DNA from: Flavobacteriales bacterium UBA7612
GTDB taxonomy: Bacteria > Bacteroidota > Bacteroidia > Flavobacteriales > Weeksellaceae
Assembly (NCBI GenBank): GCA_002484335.1
Contig: DLJQ01000010.1
Coordinates: forward strand, 91,080-155,079
DNA length: 64,000 nt
Direction of reading: 5' to 3'
The translations under genes and the position numbers were made by a program. Positions 15,889-23,755 of the stretch are shown one piece after another; the first letter of the stretch is position 1; each line of letters opens with the position of its first letter. The notes under the pieces are model-generated. The model searched no databases. It had not been told where the DNA came from and saw only the letters and a list, made by a program, of their open reading frames with translations.

Positions 15889-17616
15889 ATGGATAAAAAT
15901 GAGTTAACAGAAAAACATAGTTTTATAAATGACACGTTGTTTAAATTAAAAATATTTGTCCTTACAATTCAACGTTTTTCAAAAAATATAATTTCTCCAA
16001 TTAATAAATTTACAGATAGTAAAAAATTAGTGAATGAGTCAGTTATTGCTTTTTCTGAAAGTGACCTTTGGAATCCTTATGATAATAAAGAAAACTGGAT
16101 ATTGACTGCAGGAAAAATCGAAAATTTACGTATAGCTTCAAAAAAATTGAATGGGCTTGAGATTAAAGCAAATAGTGTATTTAGTTTTTGGCGACATATT
16201 GGAAATCCAAATATAGGACAAGGATATGTTGTTGGGAGAGAGATTAGAGAAGGATGTGTTGTTCCAACAGTAGCTGGAGGTCTCTGCCAACTTTCAAATG
16301 CATTGTATGACGCTGCTTTAAATGCGAATTTTGATATAGTTGAAAGACATAAACATACAAAAATAATTAAAGGTTCTCTTGCAGAGAAAGATAGAGATGC
16401 AACTGTAAAATGGAATTACATTGACTTACGTTTTAAGTCCAATTTTGATTTTAGAATAGAAACCAAATTAACTTCTGATAAGTTAATCGTTAGTTTTAGA
16501 AGTACACAAAAGAATATTAAATCAACAACGGACAATTTTAATTTACAACAATCAAATAAAATTAATGATTGTTATTCTTGTGGTAATTTTGCATGTTTTA
16601 AACATCCTGATAGAAGTTCTATAAAACAAGAAATAGCAACTACAACATTTATTCTTGATGAAAAATGGGATGAGTTTGATGATTATGTTAATTCAACTGC
16701 AACCGAAAGTGATACTTTTATTTTACCTCTTCAAAAAAATAGTTTGATAAAATCTGACCGTTATTCATGGAAAGCTATAAAATCACAGAATATAAAAGTA
16801 ACAACTTTACAAGGAATATATCGTGCTATTAAATTAAGATTTAGTTCTAAATCCAATAATATTTTTCAATTGAATCTAAAATTAGATGAGAAAATAGCAA
16901 AAGCAGTAGCACGAAAAATACCTTTAGAAACAACACACTTGGTTATTTCACAAAATTTACTTCCATTTATTTATAAAACAGGTGTTTTAGGAGGGAGAAC
17001 ATTTGATGTTTTAATGACAAGGTTACCTGTTTATGAATTACATAGTAGACTTAATTTTGCTCATTCTCGACATCTAGAAAGTTCTACTTTAAATGATTTT
17101 CGAGCATCAAATGAATTAGAATTAATTGAAAAAGAAGCTTTGAAAAAAGCAAGAAAAATTATAACACCTCATACTGAAATTGCATCACTTTTTAGTGATA
17201 AAGTTCAGAAATTAGATTGGCAACTTCCGATACAAAATGATATTAATTCAAAAGGAAATAAAATACTTTTTCCAGCTTCTGCATTGGGTAAGAAAGGCGC
17301 TTATGAAATTAAACAACTCGCACAAGAATTGAATTTAGTTTTGGTTGTTTCAGGATCGAAAATGGAAAACTTAAATTTTTTGGAGGATGTAAAAATAGAA
17401 AAATTTGATGGAAATTTTAATGAAATAGGTTTAGTTATCTATCCAACATATATAGAGCACCAACCAAGACAAGTTTTAAAAGCTATTTCTATGGGGATTC
17501 CTGTAATAACAACAACAGCTTGTGGAATTGATGTTTCGGATAAGGTTAAAATTGTTGAGTTAGGTAATTATAAACAATTGAAAGATGAGGTTTTAAACTC
17601 AAAGATGATTATTTAA
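15889..17616 (+). CDS. VanW-like domain fused to a glycosyltransferase-like domain
   Basis: A 575-residue protein from ATG 15889 (a TTG stands directly before it). Residues about 70-200 carry the VanW/YoaR-type core: NSVFSFWRHIGNPNIGQGY, GREIREGCVVPTVAGGLCQLSNALYDAAL and the following FDIVERHKHTKII. A cysteine cluster, CYSCGNFACFKH (about 227-238), links to a C-terminal part of about 290 residues that looks like a GT-B glycosyltransferase: an acceptor-side Rossmann half with RARKIITPHTEIASLF-like elements and a donor-side half with ILFPASALGKKGAYEIKQLA and IEHQPRQVLKAISMGIPVIT. No signal peptide or membrane segment is seen, so it is probably cytoplasmic. VanW proteins have no proven role in glycopeptide resistance, and the name is only a family label. 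A sugar transfer role is inference from the fold. Confidence 0.7.
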   Translation: MDKNELTEKHSFINDTLFKLKIFVLTIQRFSKNIISPINKFTDSKKLVNESVIAFSESDLWNPYDNKENWILTAGKIENLRIASKKLNGLEIKANSVFSFWRHIGNPNIGQGYVVGREIREGCVVPTVAGGLCQLSNALYDAALNANFDIVERHKHTKIIKGSLAEKDRDATVKWNYIDLRFKSNFDFRIETKLTSDKLIVSFRSTQKNIKSTTDNFNLQQSNKINDCYSCGNFACFKHPDRSSIKQEIATTTFILDEKWDEFDDYVNSTATESDTFILPLQKNSLIKSDRYSWKAIKSQNIKVTTLQGIYRAIKLRFSSKSNNIFQLNLKLDEKIAKAVARKIPLETTHLVISQNLLPFIYKTGVLGGRTFDVLMTRLPVYELHSRLNFAHSRHLESSTLNDFRASNELELIEKEALKKARKIITPHTEIASLFSDKVQKLDWQLPIQNDINSKGNKILFPASALGKKGAYEIKQLAQELNLVLVVSGSKMENLNFLEDVKIEKFDGNFNEIGLVIYPTYIEHQPRQVLKAISMGIPVITTTACGIDVSDKVKIVELGNYKQLKDEVLNSKMII

Positions 17617-17696
17617 TTTTATTCTTTGTTTGTGAATCATATATTTCTATTATTTTATAAAAATCAAAATAATAAATTACATTTATTAATACAAAA

Positions 17697-17724
17697 AAAA
17701 TCGGAAGCGTAAACTTCCGATTTT
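17697..17724 (-). terminator. Terminator of pepD
   Basis: Stem AAAATCGGAAG / CTTCCGATTTT with a 6-base loop; on the minus strand it runs into a T-tract just after the pepD stop. Confidence 0.9.
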
Positions 17725-17742
17725 AATTAATTCTTATTTTGA

Positions 17743-19239
17743 TTAGATGTTTTTAGAGTTTGCACAACTGTAATCTATTGGACCATCTGTAGGAATTTCT
17801 TTCAAAATTTCTAATAAATATTTCCAGAATTTTTGAACAGATACAATTTCTACTCTTTCGTCTGGTGAATGTGCTCCTGAGATATTAGGACCAAAAGAAA
17901 TCATGTCTAAACCAGGATAATTAGTACCAATGATACCACATTCTAATCCTGCGTGACAAGCAACAACTTTAGGTTCTTCGCCATTGTTTTGTTTAATATA
18001 AATTTCTTTTAAGACTTCTAAAATTTCAGAATGTGGATTAGCTTTCCATCCTGGGTAAGAACCAGAGAATTTAACATCAAAACCACCTAACTCGAATGCT
18101 GCTTTTAATGTTTGTGCTAATGCTTCTTTACCAGATTCTATTGAAGAACGAGTAAGACAAAGAACTCTAGATTTACCATTGATGACTTCTACACGAGCAA
18201 CATTGTTAGATGTTTCTACTAAACCTTCTACATCTGGACTCATTCGATAAACTCCATTGAATGCAGCCAAAATTGTTTGAATAAAAGTTTTAGAGTCTGT
18301 TGTAGATATAGCATTTTCTAGAGCAGTTTCTTCTAAAGTAATAACCATTTTCGGTTCTTTAGTTGCGTATTCTTCGATTATTTCTGCTCTTAGAGCTTCG
18401 TATGCTTCTTTGAATGCATCTATATTTGTATTTGGAATCACAATATTTGCCCAAGATTCGCGAGGAATAGCATTACGTAAACTACCACCTTCTAGATGAG
18501 AAATTTGTATTCCAAATTCGATACCTGCATTTAATAAACGAGCGATTAATTTATTTGAGTTTCCTAAACCTTCGTGAATTTGCATTCCTGAATGGCCTCC
18601 GTTTAAACCTTTTAATGTTAAAATGAATGCTGTAGCATCTTTAGGAGATTCTTCTTTATATGTTTTTGTTGCAGTAACATCAACTCCACCAGCACAACCG
18701 ATATCTAATTCGTCATCTTCTTCTGTATCAAGATTAAGTAATATTTTACCAGATAAGAAGCCTGCTTTTAAACCTAATGCACCAGTCATTCCAGTTTCTT
18801 CATCAATTGTAAAAAATGCTTCGATTGCTGGATGAGGAATATTTTTAGATTCTAAAACAGCCATAATGGTAGCTACACCAATTCCGTTATCTGCACCAAG
18901 GGTAGTACCGTTTGCAGTAACAAATCTGTTGTCTTCTATGTACATTTCAATTCCTTGTGTATCAAAATTGAAATTAACATCATTATTTTTTTGACAAACC
19001 ATGTCCAAGTGAGATTGCATCACAACTTTTTTACGGTCTTCCATTCCTGGATATGCAGATTTTTTAATTAAAACATTACCAACCTCATCAGTTTCTACTT
19101 TTAATCCTAAGTCTTCACCGAATTTGATGATAAATTCACGTACTTTTTCTTCTTTTTTAGATGGTCTTGGAACAGAATTCAATGCAGAAAAGTTTTTCCA
19201 TATTGCTTTTGGTTCTAAGTTTAGAATATCGTTGTTCAT
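17743..19239 (-). CDS. pepD: Aminoacyl-histidine dipeptidase (M20 family)
   Basis: A 498-residue zinc dipeptidase of the PepD type, cytoplasmic, which splits dipeptides such as Xaa-His. Metal-site motifs are visible: VMQSHLDMVCQ (about residues 74-84), TLGADNGIGVA (about 117-127), the catalytic DEETGMTGALG (about 146-157) and LNLDTEEDDE (about 168-178). The lid/dimerisation domain contains LKGLNGGHSGMQIHEG. C-terminal ISFGPNISGAHSPDERVEI carries the last ligand. Length matches the family. It is a single gene. Confidence 0.95.
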   Translation of the reverse strand: MNNDILNLEPKAIWKNFSALNSVPRPSKKEEKVREFIIKFGEDLGLKVETDEVGNVLIKKSAYPGMEDRKKVVMQSHLDMVCQKNNDVNFNFDTQGIEMYIEDNRFVTANGTTLGADNGIGVATIMAVLESKNIPHPAIEAFFTIDEETGMTGALGLKAGFLSGKILLNLDTEEDDELDIGCAGGVDVTATKTYKEESPKDATAFILTLKGLNGGHSGMQIHEGLGNSNKLIARLLNAGIEFGIQISHLEGGSLRNAIPRESWANIVIPNTNIDAFKEAYEALRAEIIEEYATKEPKMVITLEETALENAISTTDSKTFIQTILAAFNGVYRMSPDVEGLVETSNNVARVEVINGKSRVLCLTRSSIESGKEALAQTLKAAFELGGFDVKFSGSYPGWKANPHSEILEVLKEIYIKQNNGEEPKVVACHAGLECGIIGTNYPGLDMISFGPNISGAHSPDERVEIVSVQKFWKYLLEILKEIPTDGPIDYSCANSKNI

Positions 19240-19409
19240 TGTTTCTAATTTTTCTTGTTCAAAGTTACGGATTTGCTCTTATATAGAAGAATGAAACAAA
19301 ATTAAAATTAGGAAATTTAGATTGAATTTTAATTTAATATAAAAAATAAAACCCAATAGTAAGTATGACTATTGAGTTTTTATATTATTAATGGATTTCA
19401 TGTTGGTTT

Positions 19410-19661
19410 CTATTTATCGATAGATCCCATAACTCTTTGCATGAAAGTATTGGCAGCTGTACGCTCGTCCATACCTTCATTATCCATCATATTTTTCATT
19501 TCGATTGCTCCACAAATATTAGAGATCATTTCACCGATTACTTCTTGTTCTGGTTCTTTTACCGCAGGAGAATCAGCATAAGCTTCTAATACTTCTAACG
19601 TAGTTTCCATTGCTTCAACAGAAACTGTCTTTGCTAAGTTTTTAAAGATTGGTAGTTTCAT
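19410..19661 (-). CDS. Small conserved cytoplasmic protein downstream of thioredoxin
   Basis: An 83-residue protein with no signal peptide, rich in helices and acidic residues, with one cysteine (ISNICGAIEM). It overlaps the end of the thioredoxin gene by 20 bases, so the two are translationally coupled. This pairing with a thioredoxin is recurrent in flavobacteria as far as I recall, and I believe it belongs to a Bacteroidota-only domain of unknown function (possibly DUF6952), but that name is from memory. A role in thiol or peroxide metabolism is suggested by context only. Confidence 0.75.
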   Translation of the reverse strand: MKLPIFKNLAKTVSVEAMETTLEVLEAYADSPAVKEPEQEVIGEMISNICGAIEMKNMMDNEGMDERTAANTFMQRVMGSIDK

Positions 19662-19959
19662 TGATTAATTCTTTTACAGCTTCAATTTTAGATGCAGTTA
19701 CTTGTCCAACATTTTGTCCTCCTTTAAATACAGCGAATGTAGGTAAGTTAGGCACATCAGCTAATTTTCTTGATTCAGCTAATTTTTCAGCATCAACATA
19801 TAAAAATTCAGCTTTTCCATCATATTCTGCTGCTAATTTTTTGAATTTTGGTTTTACTAAACGACAGTTTCCACACCATCCAGCACCATATTGTACAATT
19901 ACTATATCGTTATCAGCTACTACTTGAGCTAAGTTATCTTGTTCTAATTCTGCAAACAT
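19642..19959 (-). CDS. Thioredoxin family protein (CGNC active site)
   Basis: A 105-residue single-domain thioredoxin without signal peptide. The active site reads YGAGWCGNCRLVKPKF (about residues 24-39); the usual CGPC proline is replaced by Asn. The cis-proline is kept in DVPNLPTFAVF. The protein would act as a cytoplasmic thiol-disulfide reductant. It lies downstream of the peroxiredoxin gene on the same strand with a large hairpin or mobile-element-like block between them, and overlaps its small partner gene. It may reduce the peroxiredoxin, by inference from position. Confidence 0.9.
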   Translation of the reverse strand: MFAELEQDNLAQVVADNDIVIVQYGAGWCGNCRLVKPKFKKLAAEYDGKAEFLYVDAEKLAESRKLADVPNLPTFAVFKGGQNVGQVTASKIEAVKELINETTNL

Positions 19960-19996
19960 TTTGTTTAATTTTTTAGTTCTAAATTGGATATAAAAA

Positions 19997-20080
19997 AGGC
20001 TGTCTAAGTTATGAGCTTAGTGATTTTTTATTGAAAATGAATTCATTATAAAAACTCCCTGTCAATGTTTTAGACAGCCT
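19997..20080. repeat. MITE-like element or long-hairpin terminator after the peroxiredoxin gene
   Basis: An 84-base block bounded by perfect 11-bp inverted repeats, AGGCTGTCTAA (19997-20007) and TTAGACAGCCT (20070-20080). On the minus strand the left arm runs into a T-tract, so it can act as a terminator for the peroxiredoxin gene. The GGCTGTCT ends resemble terminal repeats of several insertion sequence families, so it may be a short non-autonomous element. Inside the right part a second, competing small stem (CTGTC / GACAG followed by GGGAGTTTTT) can form. Confidence 0.55.
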
Positions 20081-20121
20081 CTTATTTTTTGATTAATCAA
20101 TTAGAAAAATCAATTTATTTT

Positions 20122-20748
20122 TTAGTGAGATGCTAAGTAAGAAGCAACACCGTCTTTTGTAGCAGACATAGCGTCTTTTCCTTCTTCCCAGTTTGCTGGA
20201 CAAACTTCACCGTATTTTTCTACGTGTAAAATAGCATCTAATAAACGAACATACTCATCAATATTACGACCTAATGGTAAATCGTTGATTGTTTCGTGAC
20301 GAACAACTCCATTTTTGTCGATGATGAAAGTTCCACGGTAAGCAACTGGAGCACCTTCGAATTTTAAAGAATCATTTTCTTCATTGTAAACATACTCACC
20401 AGCTAAAACTCCATAATCCATAGCAACAGTTTTTGCTAAGTCAGAAATAATTGGGTAAGTAACACCTTGGATTCCTCCATTGTCTTTTGCAGTATTTAAC
20501 CAAGCTAAATGAGATTCTTCTGAATCGCAAGAAGCACCGATAACGATAGCATCTCTTTTTTCGAATTCAGCTAATTTAGCTTGAAATGCATGTAATTCTG
20601 TTGGACAAACAAAAGTAAAATCTTTTGGGTAAAAGAATAAAACGATATTTTTCTCTCCAATTGGTAATGAAAAGTTTTCAACGATTTCATCTCCATCAAC
20701 TACTGCTGGCACTGTAAATAAAGGTGCTTTTTTTCCTACTAATGACAT
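20122..20748 (-). CDS. 2-Cys peroxiredoxin
   Basis: A 208-residue AhpC/Prx1-type peroxidase. The peroxidatic cysteine lies in YPKDFTFVCPTELHAF (about residue 49), the resolving cysteine in GEVCPANW (about residue 180), so it is a typical 2-Cys enzyme that reduces hydrogen peroxide and alkyl hydroperoxides. It is cytoplasmic. A good promoter lies upstream (20824-20853). The thioredoxin downstream is the obvious candidate reductant; no ahpF is present. Confidence 0.95.
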   Translation of the reverse strand: MSLVGKKAPLFTVPAVVDGDEIVENFSLPIGEKNIVLFFYPKDFTFVCPTELHAFQAKLAEFEKRDAIVIGASCDSEESHLAWLNTAKDNGGIQGVTYPIISDLAKTVAMDYGVLAGEYVYNEENDSLKFEGAPVAYRGTFIIDKNGVVRHETINDLPLGRNIDEYVRLLDAILHVEKYGEVCPANWEEGKDAMSATKDGVASYLASH

Positions 20749-20823
20749 AATTTTAATTTTTATATTTTATTTTTTAATTACTTGTTTTGTAGAAAAGGTT
20801 ATTTATTTTCCTTTTTCCTGATA

Positions 20824-20853
20824 CAAATTTATATTGATTTAATGGATTGTCAA
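20824..20853 (-). promoter_or_regulatory. Promoter of the peroxiredoxin gene
   Basis: Minus-strand TTG (20853-20851) and TAAATTTG (20831-20824) with a 19-base spacer match the Bacteroidota promoter form. It leaves a leader of about 70 bases. Confidence 0.75.
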
Positions 20854-21074
20854 GATAAATTCAATTTCTATTTTAGATTGTATTATAAATTTATTTTATA
20901 ATGTTTTATTTATTAAATTTATTTATTCTATAATCTATTTAAAGCCTTTTGATTTTATAAATTAAATTACTTAATGCTAAGTTACTACTATAAATTTATA
21001 TACTAAATGATATTTGATATTAAAAATCAGTTAATATTAAGCTTCTTCAAACTTTTTAAAAATATTATTTTGGG

Positions 21075-21180
21075 AATTGCTTCGCACTATGCCTTCTCGC
21101 TATATCTTTTATAAACAATTAAATATGTTTTATAAATAGAAGAATTGTTTATAAAAGGATGCTGCTTCAATCATTACTGC
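21075..21180. repeat. Dispersed stem-loop repeat, copy 2
   Basis: Stem of 15 bp (CTTTTATAAACAATT at 21106-21120, AATTGTTTATAAAAG at 21143-21157) with a 22-base loop. Left flank GCTTCGCACTATGCCTTCTC, right flank GGATGCTGCTTCAATCATTA. The layout and the flank words (ATCTTTT before, AAAAGGAT and CTTCAATC after) match copy 1 at 14345-14462, but the inner stem bases differ and still pair. Confidence 0.6.
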
Positions 21181-21254
21181 AAAATTATAATTAAAGCAAA
21201 TTGATTATTTTTAAAATAATAACTTTATATTCACTTAATTACATAAATTAAAGT

Positions 21255-21974
21255 ATGAAAAAATTAATCTTATTTATTTTACCCTTTTGGTTGTTTGCAC
21301 AAAATGGAATAAAAGTAGAATATGAAGTAAAACAAGAATTTGATAAAAGTAAGTTAAAAAAACTAAGTGCTAAATCACTTGAAATTTTACAAAATTCTGA
21401 AAGTAAACGTTATTATTATGAACTATTTGTAAATAAAGATAATTCTAATTTCGTAAAAATAGAACGAATTAACAATGAACAGGTAAAAGGAGCTGCAATT
21501 AGTTCGGTTAGTATTACAGGAACTAATATTTATAAAGATTTTGTTACAAACGAATTGTACGAGCAAAATGATATGAAGCCTAAATTATTTGTAAAAGATT
21601 CTATACAACATTTTCCTTGGGTATTGTCAAAAGAAGAATCGACTATATTAGGTTATAAAGTTAGAAAAGCAACTTATACTAATCCAACACAAACTGTAGA
21701 AGCATGGTATAGTACAGAGCTTCCTTTTCGTGATGGTCCATCTCGTTTTAATGGATTACCAGGATTAATTTTACAAGTTAGTTTTAAATTACCATTTGTT
21801 TCAGATATGGATACAAATGTAAGTTTTACTGCAATTGATGTAAAACCTTATGAAGGAAAAATTGAGTTACCAAATAAATCTAAGAAAGTAACAAAAGATG
21901 AATTTGAGAAAGAAATGGAGAAAAGTTCTTTTAAATTTAATGGAATTAGAAGTACAGGAGTAGAAAGGAATTAA
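21255..21974 (+). CDS. GLPGLI family secreted protein (isolated copy)
   Basis: A 239-residue exported protein (signal MKKLILFILPFWLFAQ) with the family core near residues 145-170 (VEAWYSTELPFRDGPSRF, then NGLPGLILQV). It is shorter than the four array copies and more distant: the stretch before AWYS lacks the GRKW box. It stands alone, with no receptor or peptide gene beside it, between a stem-loop repeat and tRNA-Gln. Function unknown; it may serve a receptor encoded elsewhere. Confidence 0.88.
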   Translation: MKKLILFILPFWLFAQNGIKVEYEVKQEFDKSKLKKLSAKSLEILQNSESKRYYYELFVNKDNSNFVKIERINNEQVKGAAISSVSITGTNIYKDFVTNELYEQNDMKPKLFVKDSIQHFPWVLSKEESTILGYKVRKATYTNPTQTVEAWYSTELPFRDGPSRFNGLPGLILQVSFKLPFVSDMDTNVSFTAIDVKPYEGKIELPNKSKKVTKDEFEKEMEKSSFKFNGIRSTGVERN

Positions 21975-22076
21975 AAAAGATATTTTTTTTGAAAAATATT
22001 TCATCTAAATTTTATTCATTATCAGATTTTTATAAAATTAACTTTAAATAATCTTTAAAAACTTATTAAATTAGTT

Positions 22077-22106
22077 TTGGAGAATTGAAAAACCTTACTA
22101 TATTTG
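22077..22106 (+). promoter_or_regulatory. Promoter of tRNA-Gln
   Basis: TTG (22077-22079) and TATATTTG (22099-22106) with a 19-base spacer, ending 17 bases before the tRNA. Confidence 0.75.
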
Positions 22107-22123
22107 CACAGCAATTAAGGGAA

Positions 22124-22194
22124 AGACCCATGGTGTAACGGTAGCACATCGGTTTTTGGTGCCGCTAGTTGGGGTTCGAATCCCTGTGGGTCTA
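22124..22194 (+). tRNA. tRNA-Gln (anticodon TTG)
   Basis: The acceptor arms AGACCCA and TGGGTCT pair over 7 bp, the T arm reads GGGGTTCGAATCCCT, and the anticodon loop TTTTGGT gives TTG. No CCA is encoded beyond the discriminator base. A promoter precedes it and a hairpin terminator follows it. Confidence 0.93.
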
Positions 22195-22195
22195 C

Positions 22196-22229
22196 AAAGC
22201 AGAAATGTAATTTTATTACTTTCTGCTTT
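22196..22229 (+). terminator. Terminator of tRNA-Gln
   Basis: Stem AAAGCAGAAA / TTTCTGCTTT, extended by GTAA / TTAC inside, followed by a T-tract. Confidence 0.85.
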
Positions 22230-22263
22230 TTTTATTTTTTATAACATTTATAAAAACAATAAA

Positions 22264-22287
22264 GCAGTACTATAAAAATAGTACTGC
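22264..22287 (-). terminator. Terminator of the first RND efflux operon
   Basis: Perfect 10-bp stem GCAGTACTAT / ATAGTACTGC with a 4-base loop, placed after the outer membrane factor gene; the following minus-strand sequence is T-rich. Confidence 0.75.
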
Positions 22288-22339
22288 CTAATTGATAGTT
22301 TAAAATCTGTTAATTAACAAAAAATATTTAGATAAGAGG

Positions 22340-23755
22340 TTAATTAATACCTCCGCCTAAAGCTCTATATAAATCAACCTCAGCATTTAATTTTTCTAAC
22401 GATACATTCACCATTTCTAAATCATTCTGAAGTTTATTATTTTGTGCTGTAATTACTTCAAGATAAGTAGCCATACCATTTTTATATAGTTTTACAGCAT
22501 CATTTATTCCTTTATCAAGGATATTGGTTTTTTGTTGTAGTAAATCTATTCTTTCCGAAGTTCCTTTTTGCTTTGCTAATGCATCAGAAACTTCATTTAC
22601 AGCATTCAACATTGTTTGTTTGTAATTTATAACTGTTTTTTCTTGTTCAATGACCGCAGTTTCATATGCTGTTTTAAATTGTCTTTTCTGTAAGATAGGA
22701 GCAGCTAAATTTGCTGCAATAGTTTTTGTAAGAGATCCAGGTAAATCAAACCATTGATTAATTTTATAAGAATTAGCTCCTATTTGTGGAGTAAGACTTA
22801 AACTAGGATACATTGCAACTTTAGCTAAATTTGTTTTAGAATTTAGACTTATTAAAGTGTATTCTACAGCTTTTAAATCCGGTCTTCTACTTAAAAGTTG
22901 AGCCGGAACACCTTCAGAAAGTTTATTATCAGTGAACATCTGTTTTAAAGAATTACTACGTTCAATTTTTTGAGGGTATTCACCACATAAAATACTCAAA
23001 GCATTTTCTTGTATAGATATGTTTTGATTTGCTAAAGGAATTAATAATTCAGCTGTTTTCTTTTGAGTTTCTGATTGTTGTATTGCCAAAGAATTAATTT
23101 GACCAGCTTTATATTGTAGGTTCATCATCTTTAAATTTGTAGTACTCAATTCAATATTTTGTTCAGCTATTTTAAGCTGTTCATCTAAACTTATTAAATT
23201 ATAATAAGCTTGAGCTACTTGAACAATAATTCTACTTTTTAGTGCATTTAAATTTTCTTTTTGTGAAAAATAATCAGCTTTGGCTGCTTGTTTTTGTAAT
23301 TTAGTTTTACCCCAAATATCTGCTTCCCATGATAATTTTAATACAGCACTATAATCATCAATATATTTTGTACCTGTAAATTGTTCTGATAAAGAACCAT
23401 TAAGACTATTTTTTGAAACCCAATTTCTATTTGCTCCCGCACTAAAATCAACTGTAGGCATAATATTATTTTTAGCTTGTTTATAAACCAAATCTAATTG
23501 TTCAATATTTTTTAATGCAGTATTAATTTCATTATTTTTTTCTAGAGATTTTTCTATTAATGATATTAATGTAGGATCTTTAAAAAATGTTTTCCAAGGT
23601 AAAACAATAGTATCTCCAGTAACTTGTATCTGTTCCTTATAATTTTCAGGAATATTAAGTTCAGGCTTTTTATATTCACTCCTTGTTGCGCAGGAAATCA
23701 TTGCTGATGACACTGCGCTAAAAAGAAGCATATTTTTTATATTAAATATTTTCAT
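22340..23755 (-). CDS. Outer membrane efflux factor, NodT/OprM type (pump 1)
   Basis: A 471-residue lipoprotein channel from ATG 23755. The frame is open to 23803, but MKIFNIKNMLLFSAVSSAMISC is a lipoprotein signal with a lipobox at ISC, and this start overlaps the permease stop by only 14 bases. Two repeats of the outer membrane efflux fold are seen, with SWEADIWGKTKLQKQAAKAD, LSRRPDLKAVEYTL and the C-terminal YLEVITAQNNKLQ and YRALGGG. It forms the trimeric outer membrane exit duct for the permease and adaptor encoded just upstream. Confidence 0.93.
   Translation of the reverse strand: MKIFNIKNMLLFSAVSSAMISCATRSEYKKPELNIPENYKEQIQVTGDTIVLPWKTFFKDPTLISLIEKSLEKNNEINTALKNIEQLDLVYKQAKNNIMPTVDFSAGANRNWVSKNSLNGSLSEQFTGTKYIDDYSAVLKLSWEADIWGKTKLQKQAAKADYFSQKENLNALKSRIIVQVAQAYYNLISLDEQLKIAEQNIELSTTNLKMMNLQYKAGQINSLAIQQSETQKKTAELLIPLANQNISIQENALSILCGEYPQKIERSNSLKQMFTDNKLSEGVPAQLLSRRPDLKAVEYTLISLNSKTNLAKVAMYPSLSLTPQIGANSYKINQWFDLPGSLTKTIAANLAAPILQKRQFKTAYETAVIEQEKTVINYKQTMLNAVNEVSDALAKQKGTSERIDLLQQKTNILDKGINDAVKLYKNGMATYLEVITAQNNKLQNDLEMVNVSLEKLNAEVDLYRALGGGIN

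Larger units (their letters stand above)
20749..21254. other. 506-base intergenic region
   Basis: Apart from the peroxiredoxin promoter at its left end and the stem-loop repeat at 21075-21180, this gap is AT-rich sequence in which I see no gene, RNA or other site. Confidence 0.6.

Noticed and set aside
15889..17616. Vancomycin resistance gene because of the VanW-like domain
   Set aside because: The domain name does not imply resistance; no vanA/vanH/vanX-type genes are present, and Gram-negative bacteria are shielded from glycopeptides anyway.
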